From contig PGZL01000002.1 of NCBI GenBank assembly GCA_002840095.1, positions 93,872 through 157,871 on the forward strand: 64,000 nucleotides of DNA. Direction: 5' to 3'. The notes under the pieces were generated by a model, which was given only the letters and a program-made list of their open reading frames with translations, did not search any database and was not told where the DNA came from. This DNA comes from Gammaproteobacteria bacterium HGW-Gammaproteobacteria-1 (GTDB lineage: Bacteria > Pseudomonadota > Gammaproteobacteria > Thiohalomonadales > Thiohalomonadaceae). Positions within the stretch are counted from its first letter, which is position 1; each line of letters begins with the position of its first letter. Position numbers and translations under genes: made by a program. Shown piece by piece: positions 16,171 through 25,174 of the stretch.

Positions 16171-18330
16171 GTGACCAAAAGCAGTGCACACCTCAAAGCA
16201 GTGTCCACCACAGTAACCGAGATTCCGTTCCAACCCGCGTCCCTGGACATCTGGGACAAGAAATACCGCCTCAAGACCAAGTCCGGCGAGGTCATCGACC
16301 AGGCCATCGACGACACCTACCAGCGTGTCGCCCGCGCCCTGGCCGACGTCGAGGACAGCGAGGAGAAGCGCGAGGAGTGGTACGGCCGCTTCCTGTGGGC
16401 GCTGCGCCAGGGCGCCATCCCCGCCGGCCGCATCACCTCCAACGCCGGCGCGCTGGCCTACAAGCCCGCCACCTCCACCATCAACTGCACGGTGTCCGGC
16501 ACGGTGCGCGACTCCATGGACGACATCCTGGGCAAGGTGCACGAGGCGGGGCTGACCCTGAAGGCCGGCTGCGGCATCGGCTACGAATTCTCCACCCTGC
16601 GCCCCAAGGGCGCCTTCGTCGCCGGCGCCGGCGCCTACACCTCCGGCCCGATGTCCTTCATGGATATCTTCGACAAGATGTGTTTCACCGTCTCCTCCGC
16701 CGGCGGCCGCCGCGGCGCGCAGATGGCGACCTTCGACGTCGGCCACCCGGACGTGACGGACTTCATCCGCGCCAAGCGCGAGGACGGCCGCCTGCGCCAG
16801 TTCAACCTGTCGCTGCTGGTGACGCGCGACTTCATGGAAGCGGTCAAGGCCGACGCCGACTGGGAGCTCGCCTTCCCGTTGTCCGAGAAGGAAGTGGAGA
16901 TCGACAACATCGACCTGTCCGATCGCGCCAACGTGGTATGGCGCGAATGGCCCATCAGCCAGGGCTACATCGCCAACGACGAAGGCCTGGTCGCCTGCAA
17001 GATCTACAAGACCATCCGTGCCCGCCGTCTGTGGGACATGATCATGGCCTCCACCTACGACTTCGCCGAACCGGGCTTCATCCTCATCGATCAGTACAAC
17101 GAGATGAACAACAACTGGTTCTGCGAAAACATCCGCGCCACCAACCCCTGCGGCGAACAGGGCCTGCCCCCCTACGGCTCCTGCCTGCTCGGCTCCATCA
17201 ACCTCACCAAGTTCGTGGTGGACCCGTTCACCGACAAGGCCCGCTTCGACTGGGACAGCTTCCGCGAGGCGGTCGCCGTGTTCACCCGCATGCTGGACAA
17301 CGTGGTGGAGATCAACGGCCTGCCGCTGGAGCAGCAGCGCATCGAGATCACCACCAAGCGCCGCCACGGCATGGGCTACCTCGGCCTCGGTTCCACCCTC
17401 ACCATGCTGCGCATGAAGTACGGCGATGACGACTCCGTCGGCTTCACCGAGCGCGTCACCCGCGAAATGGCCCTGGTGGGCTGGCGCACCGGCCTCGACC
17501 TGGCCAAGGAGAAAGGCCCCGCCCCGATCATGGAGCAGGACTTCACCATCACCGGCGACATGCTGCGCAAGCGCCCGGAACTGAAGAAGGACGGCTACAA
17601 GGTTGGCCAGAAAGTGAAGGGCAAGGTGCTGCACGCCCGCTACAGCCGCTACATGCAGCGCGTCGCCGAAGTCGATCCGGAGCTGGTCAGCGAGCTGGCC
17701 GAAACGGGCTGCCGCTTCACCCACCACAGCTCCATCGCCCCCACCGGCACCATCTCCCTGTCCCTGGCCAACAACGCCAGCAACGGCATCGAGCCCTCGT
17801 TCGCGCACCACTACGCGCGCAACGTGATCCGCGAAGGCAAGAAGAGCAAAGAGAAGGTGGACGTGTTCTCCTTCGAACTGCTCGCCTACCGCGAACTGGT
17901 CAACCCCGGCGCCATGCCCTACACCGACAAGGCCGAAGACCAGCTGCCGGGCTACTTCATCTCTGCCGACGAGGTGACGCCCAAACAGCACGTCGACATC
18001 CAGGCCGCGGCGCAGAAGTGGATCGACTCCTCCATCTCCAAGACGGCGAACGTCCCCACCGACTTCCCCTACGAGGACTTCAAGGACATCTACCTCTACG
18101 CCTACGAACAGGACCTCAAGGGCTGCACCACCTTCCGCTTCAACCCCGAAGCCTTCCAGGGCGTCCTGGTCAAGGACAAGGACCTGGAGAACACCACCTA
18201 CCGCTTCGAACTGGAAGACGGCCAGGTGCTGGAAGTGAAAGGCAACGAAGAGATCGAATACGACGGCGAGATGCACAGCGCGGCGAATCTGTACGATGCC
18301 ATCAAGGAAGGCTATTACGGCAAGTTCTGA
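16171..18330 (+). CDS. nrdJa: Class II (B12-dependent) ribonucleotide reductase, catalytic subunit NrdJa
   Basis: Reduces ribonucleotides to deoxyribonucleotides using an adenosylcobalamin-generated thiyl radical, so works with or without oxygen. The 719-residue product has the RNR barrel landmarks: Cys106 (STINCTVSG) as one of the redox pair, the active-site NPCGEQ (Asn325, Cys327, Glu329), and SSIAPTGTISLSLANNASNGIEP (given in part). It ends in the TYRFELEDGQVLEVK region without the C-terminal cysteine tail, which is encoded separately by nrdJb, as in Pseudomonas aeruginosa. The GTG start at 16171 is supported by AAGGGAG upstream. Confidence 0.93.
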   Translation: MTKSSAHLKAVSTTVTEIPFQPASLDIWDKKYRLKTKSGEVIDQAIDDTYQRVARALADVEDSEEKREEWYGRFLWALRQGAIPAGRITSNAGALAYKPATSTINCTVSGTVRDSMDDILGKVHEAGLTLKAGCGIGYEFSTLRPKGAFVAGAGAYTSGPMSFMDIFDKMCFTVSSAGGRRGAQMATFDVGHPDVTDFIRAKREDGRLRQFNLSLLVTRDFMEAVKADADWELAFPLSEKEVEIDNIDLSDRANVVWREWPISQGYIANDEGLVACKIYKTIRARRLWDMIMASTYDFAEPGFILIDQYNEMNNNWFCENIRATNPCGEQGLPPYGSCLLGSINLTKFVVDPFTDKARFDWDSFREAVAVFTRMLDNVVEINGLPLEQQRIEITTKRRHGMGYLGLGSTLTMLRMKYGDDDSVGFTERVTREMALVGWRTGLDLAKEKGPAPIMEQDFTITGDMLRKRPELKKDGYKVGQKVKGKVLHARYSRYMQRVAEVDPELVSELAETGCRFTHHSSIAPTGTISLSLANNASNGIEPSFAHHYARNVIREGKKSKEKVDVFSFELLAYRELVNPGAMPYTDKAEDQLPGYFISADEVTPKQHVDIQAAAQKWIDSSISKTANVPTDFPYEDFKDIYLYAYEQDLKGCTTFRFNPEAFQGVLVKDKDLENTTYRFELEDGQVLEVKGNEEIEYDGEMHSAANLYDAIKEGYYGKF

Positions 18331-18552
18331 CCCCCGGCTGCTCTTCGTGGAGAGCAACCCGCCCAATCCCCTCTGTTCCAGGGAGAGGGCAACACCCCAA
18401 TCCCCTCTCCCCCAGGGAGAGGGTTAGGGTGAGGGGATAGACAAAAGGACACAACAACAGCGTTCTGCCAGGGGAAAAACCACGGCGGGCACGGAGAACA
18501 AAGAGAGCAACTCCGTGCCACCGTTCCAAACCCCGGCTAAGGAGAAAACCAC
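18331..18552. repeat. nrdJa-nrdJb spacer with extragenic repeat
   Basis: Carries two CCCAATCCCCTCT words followed by CCAGGGAGAGGG words and GGTTAGGGTGAGGGG (about 18360-18440), a dispersed repeat common in proteobacteria. No gene is seen. The downstream GCTAAGGAGAAAACC provides the nrdJb ribosome-binding site. Confidence 0.55.
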
Positions 18553-19248
18553 ATGGCCATCAAGATCGAAAAGAAGATAGTCGGTTACGGCGTCGTCAAA
18601 GAAGATGACAAGAAAGAAGCGGCCGCCGTCGCCGAAGTAAAGAAGGAAAGCAACGTCGTCCACCTGACCGAGACGCTGGAGCGCCCGGAGATGCTGCTCG
18701 GCTCCACCTACAAGGTGAAGACGCCGCTGTCCGAACACGCCCTCTACGTCACCATCAACGACGTGATCCTCAATCCCGGCACCGAACACGAACTGCGCCG
18801 CCCCTTCGAGGTGTTCATCAACTCGAAGAACATGGACCACTTCCAGTGGATCGTCGCCCTGACCCGCATCATCTCCGCGGTGTTCCGGAAGGGCGGCGAC
18901 GTCACCTTCCTGGTGGAAGAACTGCGCTCGGTGTTCGACCCGCGCGGCGGCTACTTCAAGAAGGGCGGCAAGTACATGCCCTCCCTGGTGGCCGAGATCG
19001 GCGACGCCATCGAATGCCACCTGCGCATGATTGGCCTGATCAAGGACAACGACCTCGACGAACACCAGAAGAAGCTGATCCAGGAAAAGCGCGCCCAGTA
19101 CGACGCCACCGTCAAGGACGCCGAGGCCAAGGAGCCGAGCGAGTTCCCGGATGGGGCCCAGCTGTGCGGGAAGTGCCACACCAAGGCAGTGATTCAGATG
19201 GATGGGTGTATGACTTGTTTGAACTGTGGCGACAGCAAATGCGGTTGA
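18553..19248 (+). CDS. nrdJb: Class II ribonucleotide reductase, NrdJb subunit (TSCPD/zinc ribbon)
   Basis: A 231-residue partner of NrdJa. A TSCPD-like domain (around GSTYKVKTPLSEHALYVTIND, given in part) is followed by a helical linker and a C-terminal CGKCHTKAVIQ ... CMTCLNCGDSKCG cysteine cluster. That tail provides the zinc ribbon and the cysteine pair that re-reduces the active site. The fission of class II RNR into NrdJa and NrdJb is known from P. aeruginosa. The 222-base gap to nrdJa is rather long but a shared transcript is likely. Confidence 0.9.
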   Translation: MAIKIEKKIVGYGVVKEDDKKEAAAVAEVKKESNVVHLTETLERPEMLLGSTYKVKTPLSEHALYVTINDVILNPGTEHELRRPFEVFINSKNMDHFQWIVALTRIISAVFRKGGDVTFLVEELRSVFDPRGGYFKKGGKYMPSLVAEIGDAIECHLRMIGLIKDNDLDEHQKKLIQEKRAQYDATVKDAEAKEPSEFPDGAQLCGKCHTKAVIQMDGCMTCLNCGDSKCG

Positions 19249-19305
19249 TGCAGTAGCGCGAGGGCGCGGTTTGATGACAAGGACGGTTAACAGTAGATAA
19301 ATCAG

Positions 19306-19340
19306 AAACCGGTACCTGCGGGAGTGGGGCCGGTTTTTTT
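19306..19340 (+). terminator. Rho-independent terminator after nrdJb
   Basis: AAACCGG (19306-19312) pairs with CCGGTTT (19330-19336), followed by a T run to 19340. It marks the left edge of the lower-GC region. Confidence 0.85.
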
Positions 19341-19357
19341 ATTGCGGCTGAAAAGTA

Positions 19358-20251
19358 ATGCAAGAAATTTTGATTGTTAACGATGTTGTCCGTGATGAGT
19401 ACGCGAGATGGCATAAGGAACTAGAAAGTGATGATGCATATGAGTCAAATCAAACTGTTGGCTTGTGTGATGTCTTACGTGCCCATTTCTTAATAGCTGA
19501 TTTCTTTTATAGTGAAAATTATGGTATCGGGGGTGTTGGGCCTCGTGATAAGAATCTTCTCCATTCTGCAATTTATCGCCAATTTGTTGCATACGGCGGT
19601 GTTCAAAAATGGAAAAATGATCATGAGCGTTGTGCGACATTAGTGTTCGGTTTGGTAAAAGATCATCCGTTTCACGATGCAAACAAAAGAACCGCCCTTT
19701 TGACGTTGTTGTATTTCCTGAATCGAATGAAGAGGGTTCCTACTGCCAGACAGAAGGATCTTGAAGATTTTATTGTTGATATTTCTGAGGGATCATTGGG
19801 TAAATATCGTAGATTCCAAGAGCTGGCGAAAGAAGGCGAAGATGCCGAGATATATTTCATTGCTGAATATATAAGGCGAAATTCACGGCCGATGGATAAT
19901 GCGCATCGCTCAGTTACATATCACCAGTTGAATCATTGTCTGAAAGTCTATGGATATATTTTGGACAACATAAAGGACGGAACCATTGATGTATATAGGG
20001 AATATGAGACGAAAGGCTTTCTTGGTTTCGGTAGAAATAAAATAAAACGTGATCGCGTGATGCCGGGAATTCCATTTCAGAAAGGGTGGAAAGCTCAGGT
20101 TCCTAAGGGGCTTGTGACAAAGATACGCGAAGCAACGAAGTTGGATGTGCAGCATGGGGTCGATTCGGCGTCGTTTTTCGATGAGGTAGATCCGCTTCAT
20201 TCGTTAATAGCAGAATACAGTCATCCACTGCAGCGGCTTGCCTATCGATAG
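19358..20251 (+). CDS. Doc/Fic-domain protein with extra C-terminal domain
   Basis: A 297-residue protein. Residues 1-140 form a Doc-like Fic fold with the signature HPFHDANKRTAL from His103: catalytic His, phosphate-loop Asn109, Lys110 and Arg111 are all present, so AMPylation or Doc-type phosphorylation activity is possible. Residues about 185-297 are a separate domain I do not recognise. No Phd antitoxin-like gene precedes it; the following gene encodes a methyltransferase. It is distinctly AT-richer than the core genes on its left, indicating transfer. A toxin or antiphage role is inference. Confidence 0.8.
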   Translation: MQEILIVNDVVRDEYARWHKELESDDAYESNQTVGLCDVLRAHFLIADFFYSENYGIGGVGPRDKNLLHSAIYRQFVAYGGVQKWKNDHERCATLVFGLVKDHPFHDANKRTALLTLLYFLNRMKRVPTARQKDLEDFIVDISEGSLGKYRRFQELAKEGEDAEIYFIAEYIRRNSRPMDNAHRSVTYHQLNHCLKVYGYILDNIKDGTIDVYREYETKGFLGFGRNKIKRDRVMPGIPFQKGWKAQVPKGLVTKIREATKLDVQHGVDSASFFDEVDPLHSLIAEYSHPLQRLAYR

Positions 20252-20347
20252 CATTGGTAATGTTGTGCGGAAAATGGAGTGATATAGCTGCTCTGGTTAG
20301 GAATATCGTGGCATGCCAAGGTGTAACCGTATTGTTTTTGATGGGTA

Positions 20348-21727
20348 ATGATAATGTCAGATCACCAAGACTGGACCGATGAGGAGTTCTGCAATGTCTA
20401 TGAGTCGACATGGGAGATTTCCACTGACGACGTTCACTATGGCTGGCTGGCAAACGGTGAACGGGAACTAAAGCTGCTTAGCGGTGAAAAATTTAGTGGA
20501 GCTAATGTATTAGATATTGGTTGTGGAATGGCGCAAAATCTTATAGCTCTTGCTAAGGGTGGGGCCAATGGTTATGGGCTGGATATCTCAAAATGCATGA
20601 TAAGACGCGCAGAGAGCTTGGTTTCTGAGCATGGTTTAGAGCATTCTATTAATTTGCGTGTTGGCGATATGCGTGACGCTAGGAACTTCGAATATTCACA
20701 TGGATTTGACTTGGTCTTATCGGTTTATTCTATGGAGTATTTGTCGAGTGTAAGAGAGCTGAGGCATTTACTATACGTTGTGCATAAGAAGCTTGTTCCA
20801 GGCGGGGCCTTTGTTTTTTGTTTTAGTCACCCATCACAGGCGTCTAGATATCCAGAACTTATGAATCGCTCAATACCAATAGGCGTTGGAAAATACAGAA
20901 CCTTTAATTATTCATTCAAGGATGTCACGGAGGGATTGTACAAAGCTGGATTCACTATTGAGCGAATAATTGAACAAGGAACAAAGAGTCCATCGAAGTT
21001 GGACTACAAAGACTCGCTGAGTTACCCCTATCATTTTAGAGAAGGAAAGAATCCTTGCCGGGGAGATTTTGACGAGCTAAGTAATGGCGCGCCGCATACG
21101 GTGATATATAAAGCGCGCAGATATCATGATCCATTTCATGGTCTGCCAAGGCGTAGTGCGTTGGGAACGAGATATAGAGAGGTTTGGGGCTATAAGCGTA
21201 GCGTCAAGAAAGTAAGCAAAGTCAGGCTTGCAGGTCTTTACTTCGATGCATTGCATTTTGCGCCAATGGATAACGTAAAAGGGTTAATGGATGTGCTCAG
21301 CTTCTCTGTTACAACTTTTGATGTTTCGTCAGATGTAGGAGATATAGCAGTAAATATTCAGGACATGGAAGAGCGCAGTATTGACGGTAATTCTGTGCTT
21401 GGTCTTGTTCAGAGAAAGTTGCTTGGTCTTGGTCTTGAGCCAATTTACAGAGAAAGCATTGTGTCTGCTGAAGAGGATGAGTTCGAGAGGCGAGTCTATT
21501 TATCTGACATATTCGTCCTTGGGGATTTAGTTAGAGATGTATATTCAACCGCTCGGGTTGGACTCTTAATATTTGTTAATGGGCATGAGCCGATAAAAGG
21601 CGAGTTGCCTGTGGATCAGGTTTTGGCGTCTCCAGGCGATAACATTTCCTTAACGTACGTAGCACTCGATGAAAATAATTCTGGTGAAAATTTAAATTCT
21701 TGGCAGTTAGAATTAGGCCTGAACTGA
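20348..21727 (+). CDS. Methyltransferase-domain protein with unknown C-terminal half
   Basis: A 459-residue protein. Residues about 40-165 are a class I SAM methyltransferase (motif I VLDIGCGMAQNLI, then YGLDISKCM and DLVLSVYSMEYLSS). Residues about 270-459 are a second domain, with no family recognised. Two in-frame ATGs (20348 and 20354) are both usable. Codon use and low GC match the preceding Doc-like gene, 96 bases upstream, so the two probably arrived together. Substrate unknown; tRNA, small-molecule or peptide methylation are all open. Confidence 0.72.
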   Translation: MIMSDHQDWTDEEFCNVYESTWEISTDDVHYGWLANGERELKLLSGEKFSGANVLDIGCGMAQNLIALAKGGANGYGLDISKCMIRRAESLVSEHGLEHSINLRVGDMRDARNFEYSHGFDLVLSVYSMEYLSSVRELRHLLYVVHKKLVPGGAFVFCFSHPSQASRYPELMNRSIPIGVGKYRTFNYSFKDVTEGLYKAGFTIERIIEQGTKSPSKLDYKDSLSYPYHFREGKNPCRGDFDELSNGAPHTVIYKARRYHDPFHGLPRRSALGTRYREVWGYKRSVKKVSKVRLAGLYFDALHFAPMDNVKGLMDVLSFSVTTFDVSSDVGDIAVNIQDMEERSIDGNSVLGLVQRKLLGLGLEPIYRESIVSAEEDEFERRVYLSDIFVLGDLVRDVYSTARVGLLIFVNGHEPIKGELPVDQVLASPGDNISLTYVALDENNSGENLNSWQLELGLN

Positions 21728-21764
21728 AACAATATGGGGCAGACCCTGACGGATCCCCACAAAA

Positions 21765-22095
21765 CTAAGCCGCCAGCGCATACGCAAAACGATCGATTCT
21801 GAGCGCGCGTAATGCTTGGCGGAAATCAATCAACGTCATTGTCTCCCGTGCCGACTCGATAACCTCGCAACCGAGATAACACGTTGATAACACATTTCTT
21901 GTTCGGATGGTATTGGCCTGATATTGGCGGTGCAGCCCCTTCAGCTCGGCGGCCTTTCCGACCAGCCATGCAGCCAGGGACGCCAGTGCACCGATGAGCA
22001 ACAGATTCTCTAAACGATGTAGCTGGCGGCTCATGCAGTCACGAAAACTGAATCCGTAGCGGTGATTCTTCAGATCGCGTAATAATAAAAGGGGA
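21765..22095 (-). pseudogene. IS4-type transposase remnant (C-terminal part)
   Basis: An 89-residue open frame (MSRQLHRLENLLLIGALASL at its start, DFRQALRALR near its end) resembles the C-terminus of IS4-family transposases. Similar sequence continues upstream of the apparent start to about 22095 (RDLKNHRYGFSFRDC), where it is cut by the inverted repeat at 22087. The N-terminal catalytic part is absent. It marks past insertion at the right edge of the Doc/methyltransferase region. Confidence 0.65.
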
Positions 22096-22159
22096 CGGAG
22101 GGATTAAAAAGTGACCAGCTGTGATGGTTGGTTATAAATTAATCCCTCCGTCCCCTTTT
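22087..22159. repeat. Perfect 21-bp inverted repeat around a 31-base loop
   Basis: Left arm 22087-22107 reads AAAAGGGGACGGAGGG plus ATTAA; right arm 22139-22159 is its exact inverse. GGGGACGGAGG words of this type accompany REP-associated tyrosine transposases in many proteobacteria, so this may be a stranded REP/MITE copy; no such transposase is in the window. Confidence 0.7.
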
Positions 22160-22346
22160 TCACGTCCCTTTTTCATGCGGCAAAAAAGCAATGAAGGACA
22201 AAAGGTGACGCGGCGAACTAATCGGTGCTTTGCGTCGCTCAACGACTTCCCCGGGATGGCCGGGGAGGTCGTCTTGATTTAGCGGTCTTTCCAACGGGCT
22301 CGGGAGCCTCCGGAGACTTGCATCCGGCGTCCCTGCCCGGGGTGCA

Positions 22347-22550
22347 TCAGGCGGATTTGCCTAGCGACCGGAACAACAGAGCCTTGGCCGGGCAGAAGCC
22401 GAAGATAGCGGGGAACAGGGCGATAAGGGCAAGCGACATGGACGCCATGTGCCATTGATCGGGGATGGGGGCGGCAAAGCCGATCCCGATCAGGGCGAGC
22501 CCAACGATGATGCGCAGCTTGCGTTCCAACGGTCCGACGTTTTCAAACAT
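22347..22550 (-). CDS. DUF2892 (YgaP-like) small membrane protein
   Basis: A 67-residue protein beginning MFENVGPLERKLRIIVGLAL, the hallmark of DUF2892, with two membrane segments (about 11-28 and 36-53) and CPAK before the end. In other proteins this domain is fused to rhodanese (YgaP). Function as a stand-alone protein is unknown. AAGGGG precedes the ATG at 22550. Confidence 0.82.
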   Translation of the reverse strand: MFENVGPLERKLRIIVGLALIGIGFAAPIPDQWHMASMSLALIALFPAIFGFCPAKALLFRSLGKSA

Positions 22551-22813
22551 GGTTAAATAACCCCTTGAATTAATGTGAGTTTAAGATTGGACTGGGTCCA
22601 AACTGTACTGAATCAGTCGGGAATGTGCAAGCGGGGGCAATCAACATCCAAAGGGGGCGGTACTCTTAAAACCATTCGGAATTGATGTATATGGACTGCT
22701 GTCCCGAAGGGGATGGATGCGTGGTAATGGACGTGTGGGGCACCAAAGCTTACTGTCGGGTCAGTCAGAATGTTTGGCGTCAGATTGATAACTATTGAAT
22801 CATAGGGGGCAGA

Positions 22814-22969
22814 ATGACGTTGGCTAAAAATATCGGTTTCCTCGTGCTGGCTATTTGGCTCATCTTGAATGGCCTGATTCCACTGCTGCACCTGAGTTTC
22901 TCCGGTATCGGCGTGGTCATGGCCGGGCTGTCGGTTGCCGCCGGCGTGTTGATCGCGGTGGGACGCTAG
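22814..22969 (+). CDS. Small two-segment membrane protein
   Basis: A 51-residue reading frame starting MTLAKNIGFLVLAIWLILNG and ending VLIAVGR. Two hydrophobic segments are separated by a short PLLHLSFSG turn. GGGGG lies four bases before the ATG. Similar short double-spanning proteins are widespread in gammaproteobacteria, with no known role. Confidence 0.6.
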   Translation: MTLAKNIGFLVLAIWLILNGLIPLLHLSFSGIGVVMAGLSVAAGVLIAVGR

Positions 22970-23090
22970 CTGATAACACGGTTTACAGATTTGCCCACAA
23001 GGGGCGTGCAGATAGTGGAGTTGTTCCCATAGCCTATTAGACTGTCGGAAGGGGTTGTGACGTAATCAAGCGTGAACGCAAGGAGGCAGC

Positions 23091-23759
23091 ATGGACAAGT
23101 CAATGCCGGGGGATGAGGAGCAGTCTGGAGAGGTCGTGCAACCTGGCGCAGCGCCAGAATTTGACCAATCTTCCTTTCAGTATTCCACCTACTACTACTT
23201 GCCGATATCGCTGGTTGTCCTGGCCGGCTATCTGGTCGGGCTGTACGGCTGGTACCGCTGCGGTATAGCGCCCGAGGTAATCGAGCTCAACGACGTCAAT
23301 TTGTATGCGGCGCTGTACTCTCTTGGCCTGGTCGGCGGCGCCATGAGCTGTTCCGTGTTTCTAGCCAAGGACGCCAATAAGGTGATGTACGGCGAGAGCA
23401 CGAAGCTCCCCAATTGGGTGGACGTGTTCGGTTACCTGTTCCAGGTAATTGGTGGAGGCTTCACCGGTCTGGCGTTCTATTTGGTGGCGAAGCTGGGCAT
23501 CGACGTCGCGACCGGCAACACCAACGCTACGGAGTTGACGCCGGAAGCCGGCTGGTTGATGGCCCTGGCCGGCGGCCTGGCCACCAACAGGATTAAGGAA
23601 TTCATCGTGAAGCTGGTGGAGACCAAGACAGGCGGTGGCAACGCCAACGCCAACGCCAACGCCGATGCGAATGCTGGGGCGGGGAAAAAGAATCCACCTG
23701 CGAACGCCAAGGACGATGCGTCGGCGGATGGCGAGCCGGCGGACACGAGCAAAGGGTGA
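23091..23759 (+). CDS. Unknown membrane protein with Asn-Ala-rich tail
   Basis: A 222-residue protein with about four membrane segments: 37-53, 69-88, 108-131 and a weaker one near 150-165. It is followed by a C-terminal low-complexity tail in which Asn-Ala pairs alternate (about residues 184-196, DNA around 23641-23672), then a charged end. I recognise no family. AAGGAGG precedes the ATG. The following gene encodes a soluble helical protein and may be a partner. Confidence 0.65.
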   Translation: MDKSMPGDEEQSGEVVQPGAAPEFDQSSFQYSTYYYLPISLVVLAGYLVGLYGWYRCGIAPEVIELNDVNLYAALYSLGLVGGAMSCSVFLAKDANKVMYGESTKLPNWVDVFGYLFQVIGGGFTGLAFYLVAKLGIDVATGNTNATELTPEAGWLMALAGGLATNRIKEFIVKLVETKTGGGNANANANADANAGAGKKNPPANAKDDASADGEPADTSKG

Positions 23760-23840
23760 TGCTTTTCCGCCGGAGCGTGCATCTCCCTTCGTAGTGATGG
23801 ACCCGCGTTTCAGTATTACGACCGGCCAACGGGGGTAAAT

Positions 23841-24668
23841 ATGAGCCACGCAACCAGCCTGCAAGCGCTGCTTGAGGACATCCATGACCCGGCGATACTC
23901 CGCGCCCAGTTGACGCTGCTGGACAGCTGGCTGGCTTATGACCGGCAATTCGAGGCCCACGTCGTTGTTGCGGTGCTCGCCGAAAGAATGGGCGAGCTCG
24001 CGCGGGCGGCAAGTGCGGCCTCGGCGCAGAGAGAGCGGTGCCGGGCGCTGGGTGAGGACGTTGCCGAGGCGACCCGGCAGGTGGCGGCAGCGGCTGATAC
24101 GGCCCTGGCGCTGGTTTCCGCAGTCGACATGGGTTCAGCCCTGTACGACAGCGTGAACGGGCTCCACAAGTCCGTACGCGCCTGCCTCGATGATGTCGAG
24201 AATATCCTGCTTCAGCTCCACGAATTCGATTTCGATGAGCTGGCCATGAACCACCGCGACCTGCATTCAATAATTCGCAGGATGGATTCGAGGCGGGGTT
24301 TTGCCGAAAGCACGCGCCTATGGCTCATGGATAAATTCCGCCAGATCGAAACGCGCATGCAGGCGTATGCCGGTGAGGTGGCGAAACGGCAATTGCTGCC
24401 TATGGCGGCCGCACTGTATGGGAGGTACAGAAATGTGGCCACCGAGGCGGCGGGTGTGCACACCCAGTGGAAACGGGCGCGTAATCCGCTCTCACCGCTG
24501 GGGCCGGTTCTGGAAGACATGGAAGGCAGCATCGACCGCCTCGGCGCGCATCTGCACAGATGCATCAACGCCCTGGCCCGGCACGAGGAGATGCTGCTGG
24601 TCGTACAGTCGAGAACCGAGGGGTTTCTGGTGTTGTGTGAACTGATGCAGCGGGACGCAGCCCGGTAG
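23841..24668 (+). CDS. Unknown helical (coiled-coil-rich) protein
   Basis: A 275-residue protein, almost entirely helical by composition (ELARAASAASAQRERC, GEDVAEATRQVAAAADTAL). No signal peptide, membrane segment or catalytic motif is seen. It lies 81 bases after the Asn-Ala-tailed membrane protein on the same strand, so a shared transcript is plausible. Function unknown. Confidence 0.6.
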   Translation: MSHATSLQALLEDIHDPAILRAQLTLLDSWLAYDRQFEAHVVVAVLAERMGELARAASAASAQRERCRALGEDVAEATRQVAAAADTALALVSAVDMGSALYDSVNGLHKSVRACLDDVENILLQLHEFDFDELAMNHRDLHSIIRRMDSRRGFAESTRLWLMDKFRQIETRMQAYAGEVAKRQLLPMAAALYGRYRNVATEAAGVHTQWKRARNPLSPLGPVLEDMEGSIDRLGAHLHRCINALARHEEMLLVVQSRTEGFLVLCELMQRDAAR

Positions 24669-25174
24669 GTCGGGTTGATGAAGAAAGCCCAACATAATGC
24701 AGGATTGAAGCGTTGTCTGCTGCAGATGTAGTCGCTCAGATATTATTGATTTGCAGAAGATGACCGCGTGTTTGGACTGGATTTTGTTGACAAGGAGAAC
24801 GACGCCCATTTCTCGGCGCGGCAGGTTCGTCGGGACGTGTGGACCGATGAGAATCTAACGGAGTTTTCCACGCGTACCGGTTTATTGATTTTGGCCACAT
24901 GCCAGGGCGTGGTGTAAGCACTTTTGTGGCGTTTATCGTCACTTGCGTCATTGCTGCGGCCATGTATCTTTAACGCTACGAAATCGGCTTTATGAACGTA
25001 TTGAGCGTCCTTGAGTGATGCGAACCCAGTGTCAGCGCCGACCTACGATGGCAGGCTCCTGGCGGCTGCCTCTGTGAACGAGTATGCGGTTAACGGGGTC
25101 GGTGTCGACGGTGGACTTTGATGGTGCTGGTCATTATTCTTCTGGATACTTCCGGAAATCGATAGCCAAGTCTC
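24669..25174. other. 506-base stretch without a supported gene
   Basis: A 50-codon frame starting GTG at 24766 lacks a ribosome-binding site and family resemblance and may be a remnant. No terminator, tRNA or clear repeat was seen. The preceding helical-protein gene and the GT29-like gene are probably transcribed separately. Confidence 0.5.

Noticed and set aside
16060-18366. A 768-codon open frame antisense to nrdJa
   Set aside because: It is the GC-rich shadow of a strongly supported enzyme gene; its Val/Asp/His/Gly-rich composition matches no protein family.
22685-22798. A 37-codon cysteine-containing frame (from ATG 22685)
   Set aside because: No ribosome-binding site and no recognised relatives; kept only as a possibility because it has Cys-rich DCCPEGDGC.
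24766-24918. A 50-codon GTG-started frame in the 24.7-25.2 kb spacer
   Set aside because: No ribosome-binding site, no family resemblance; probably chance or a remnant.
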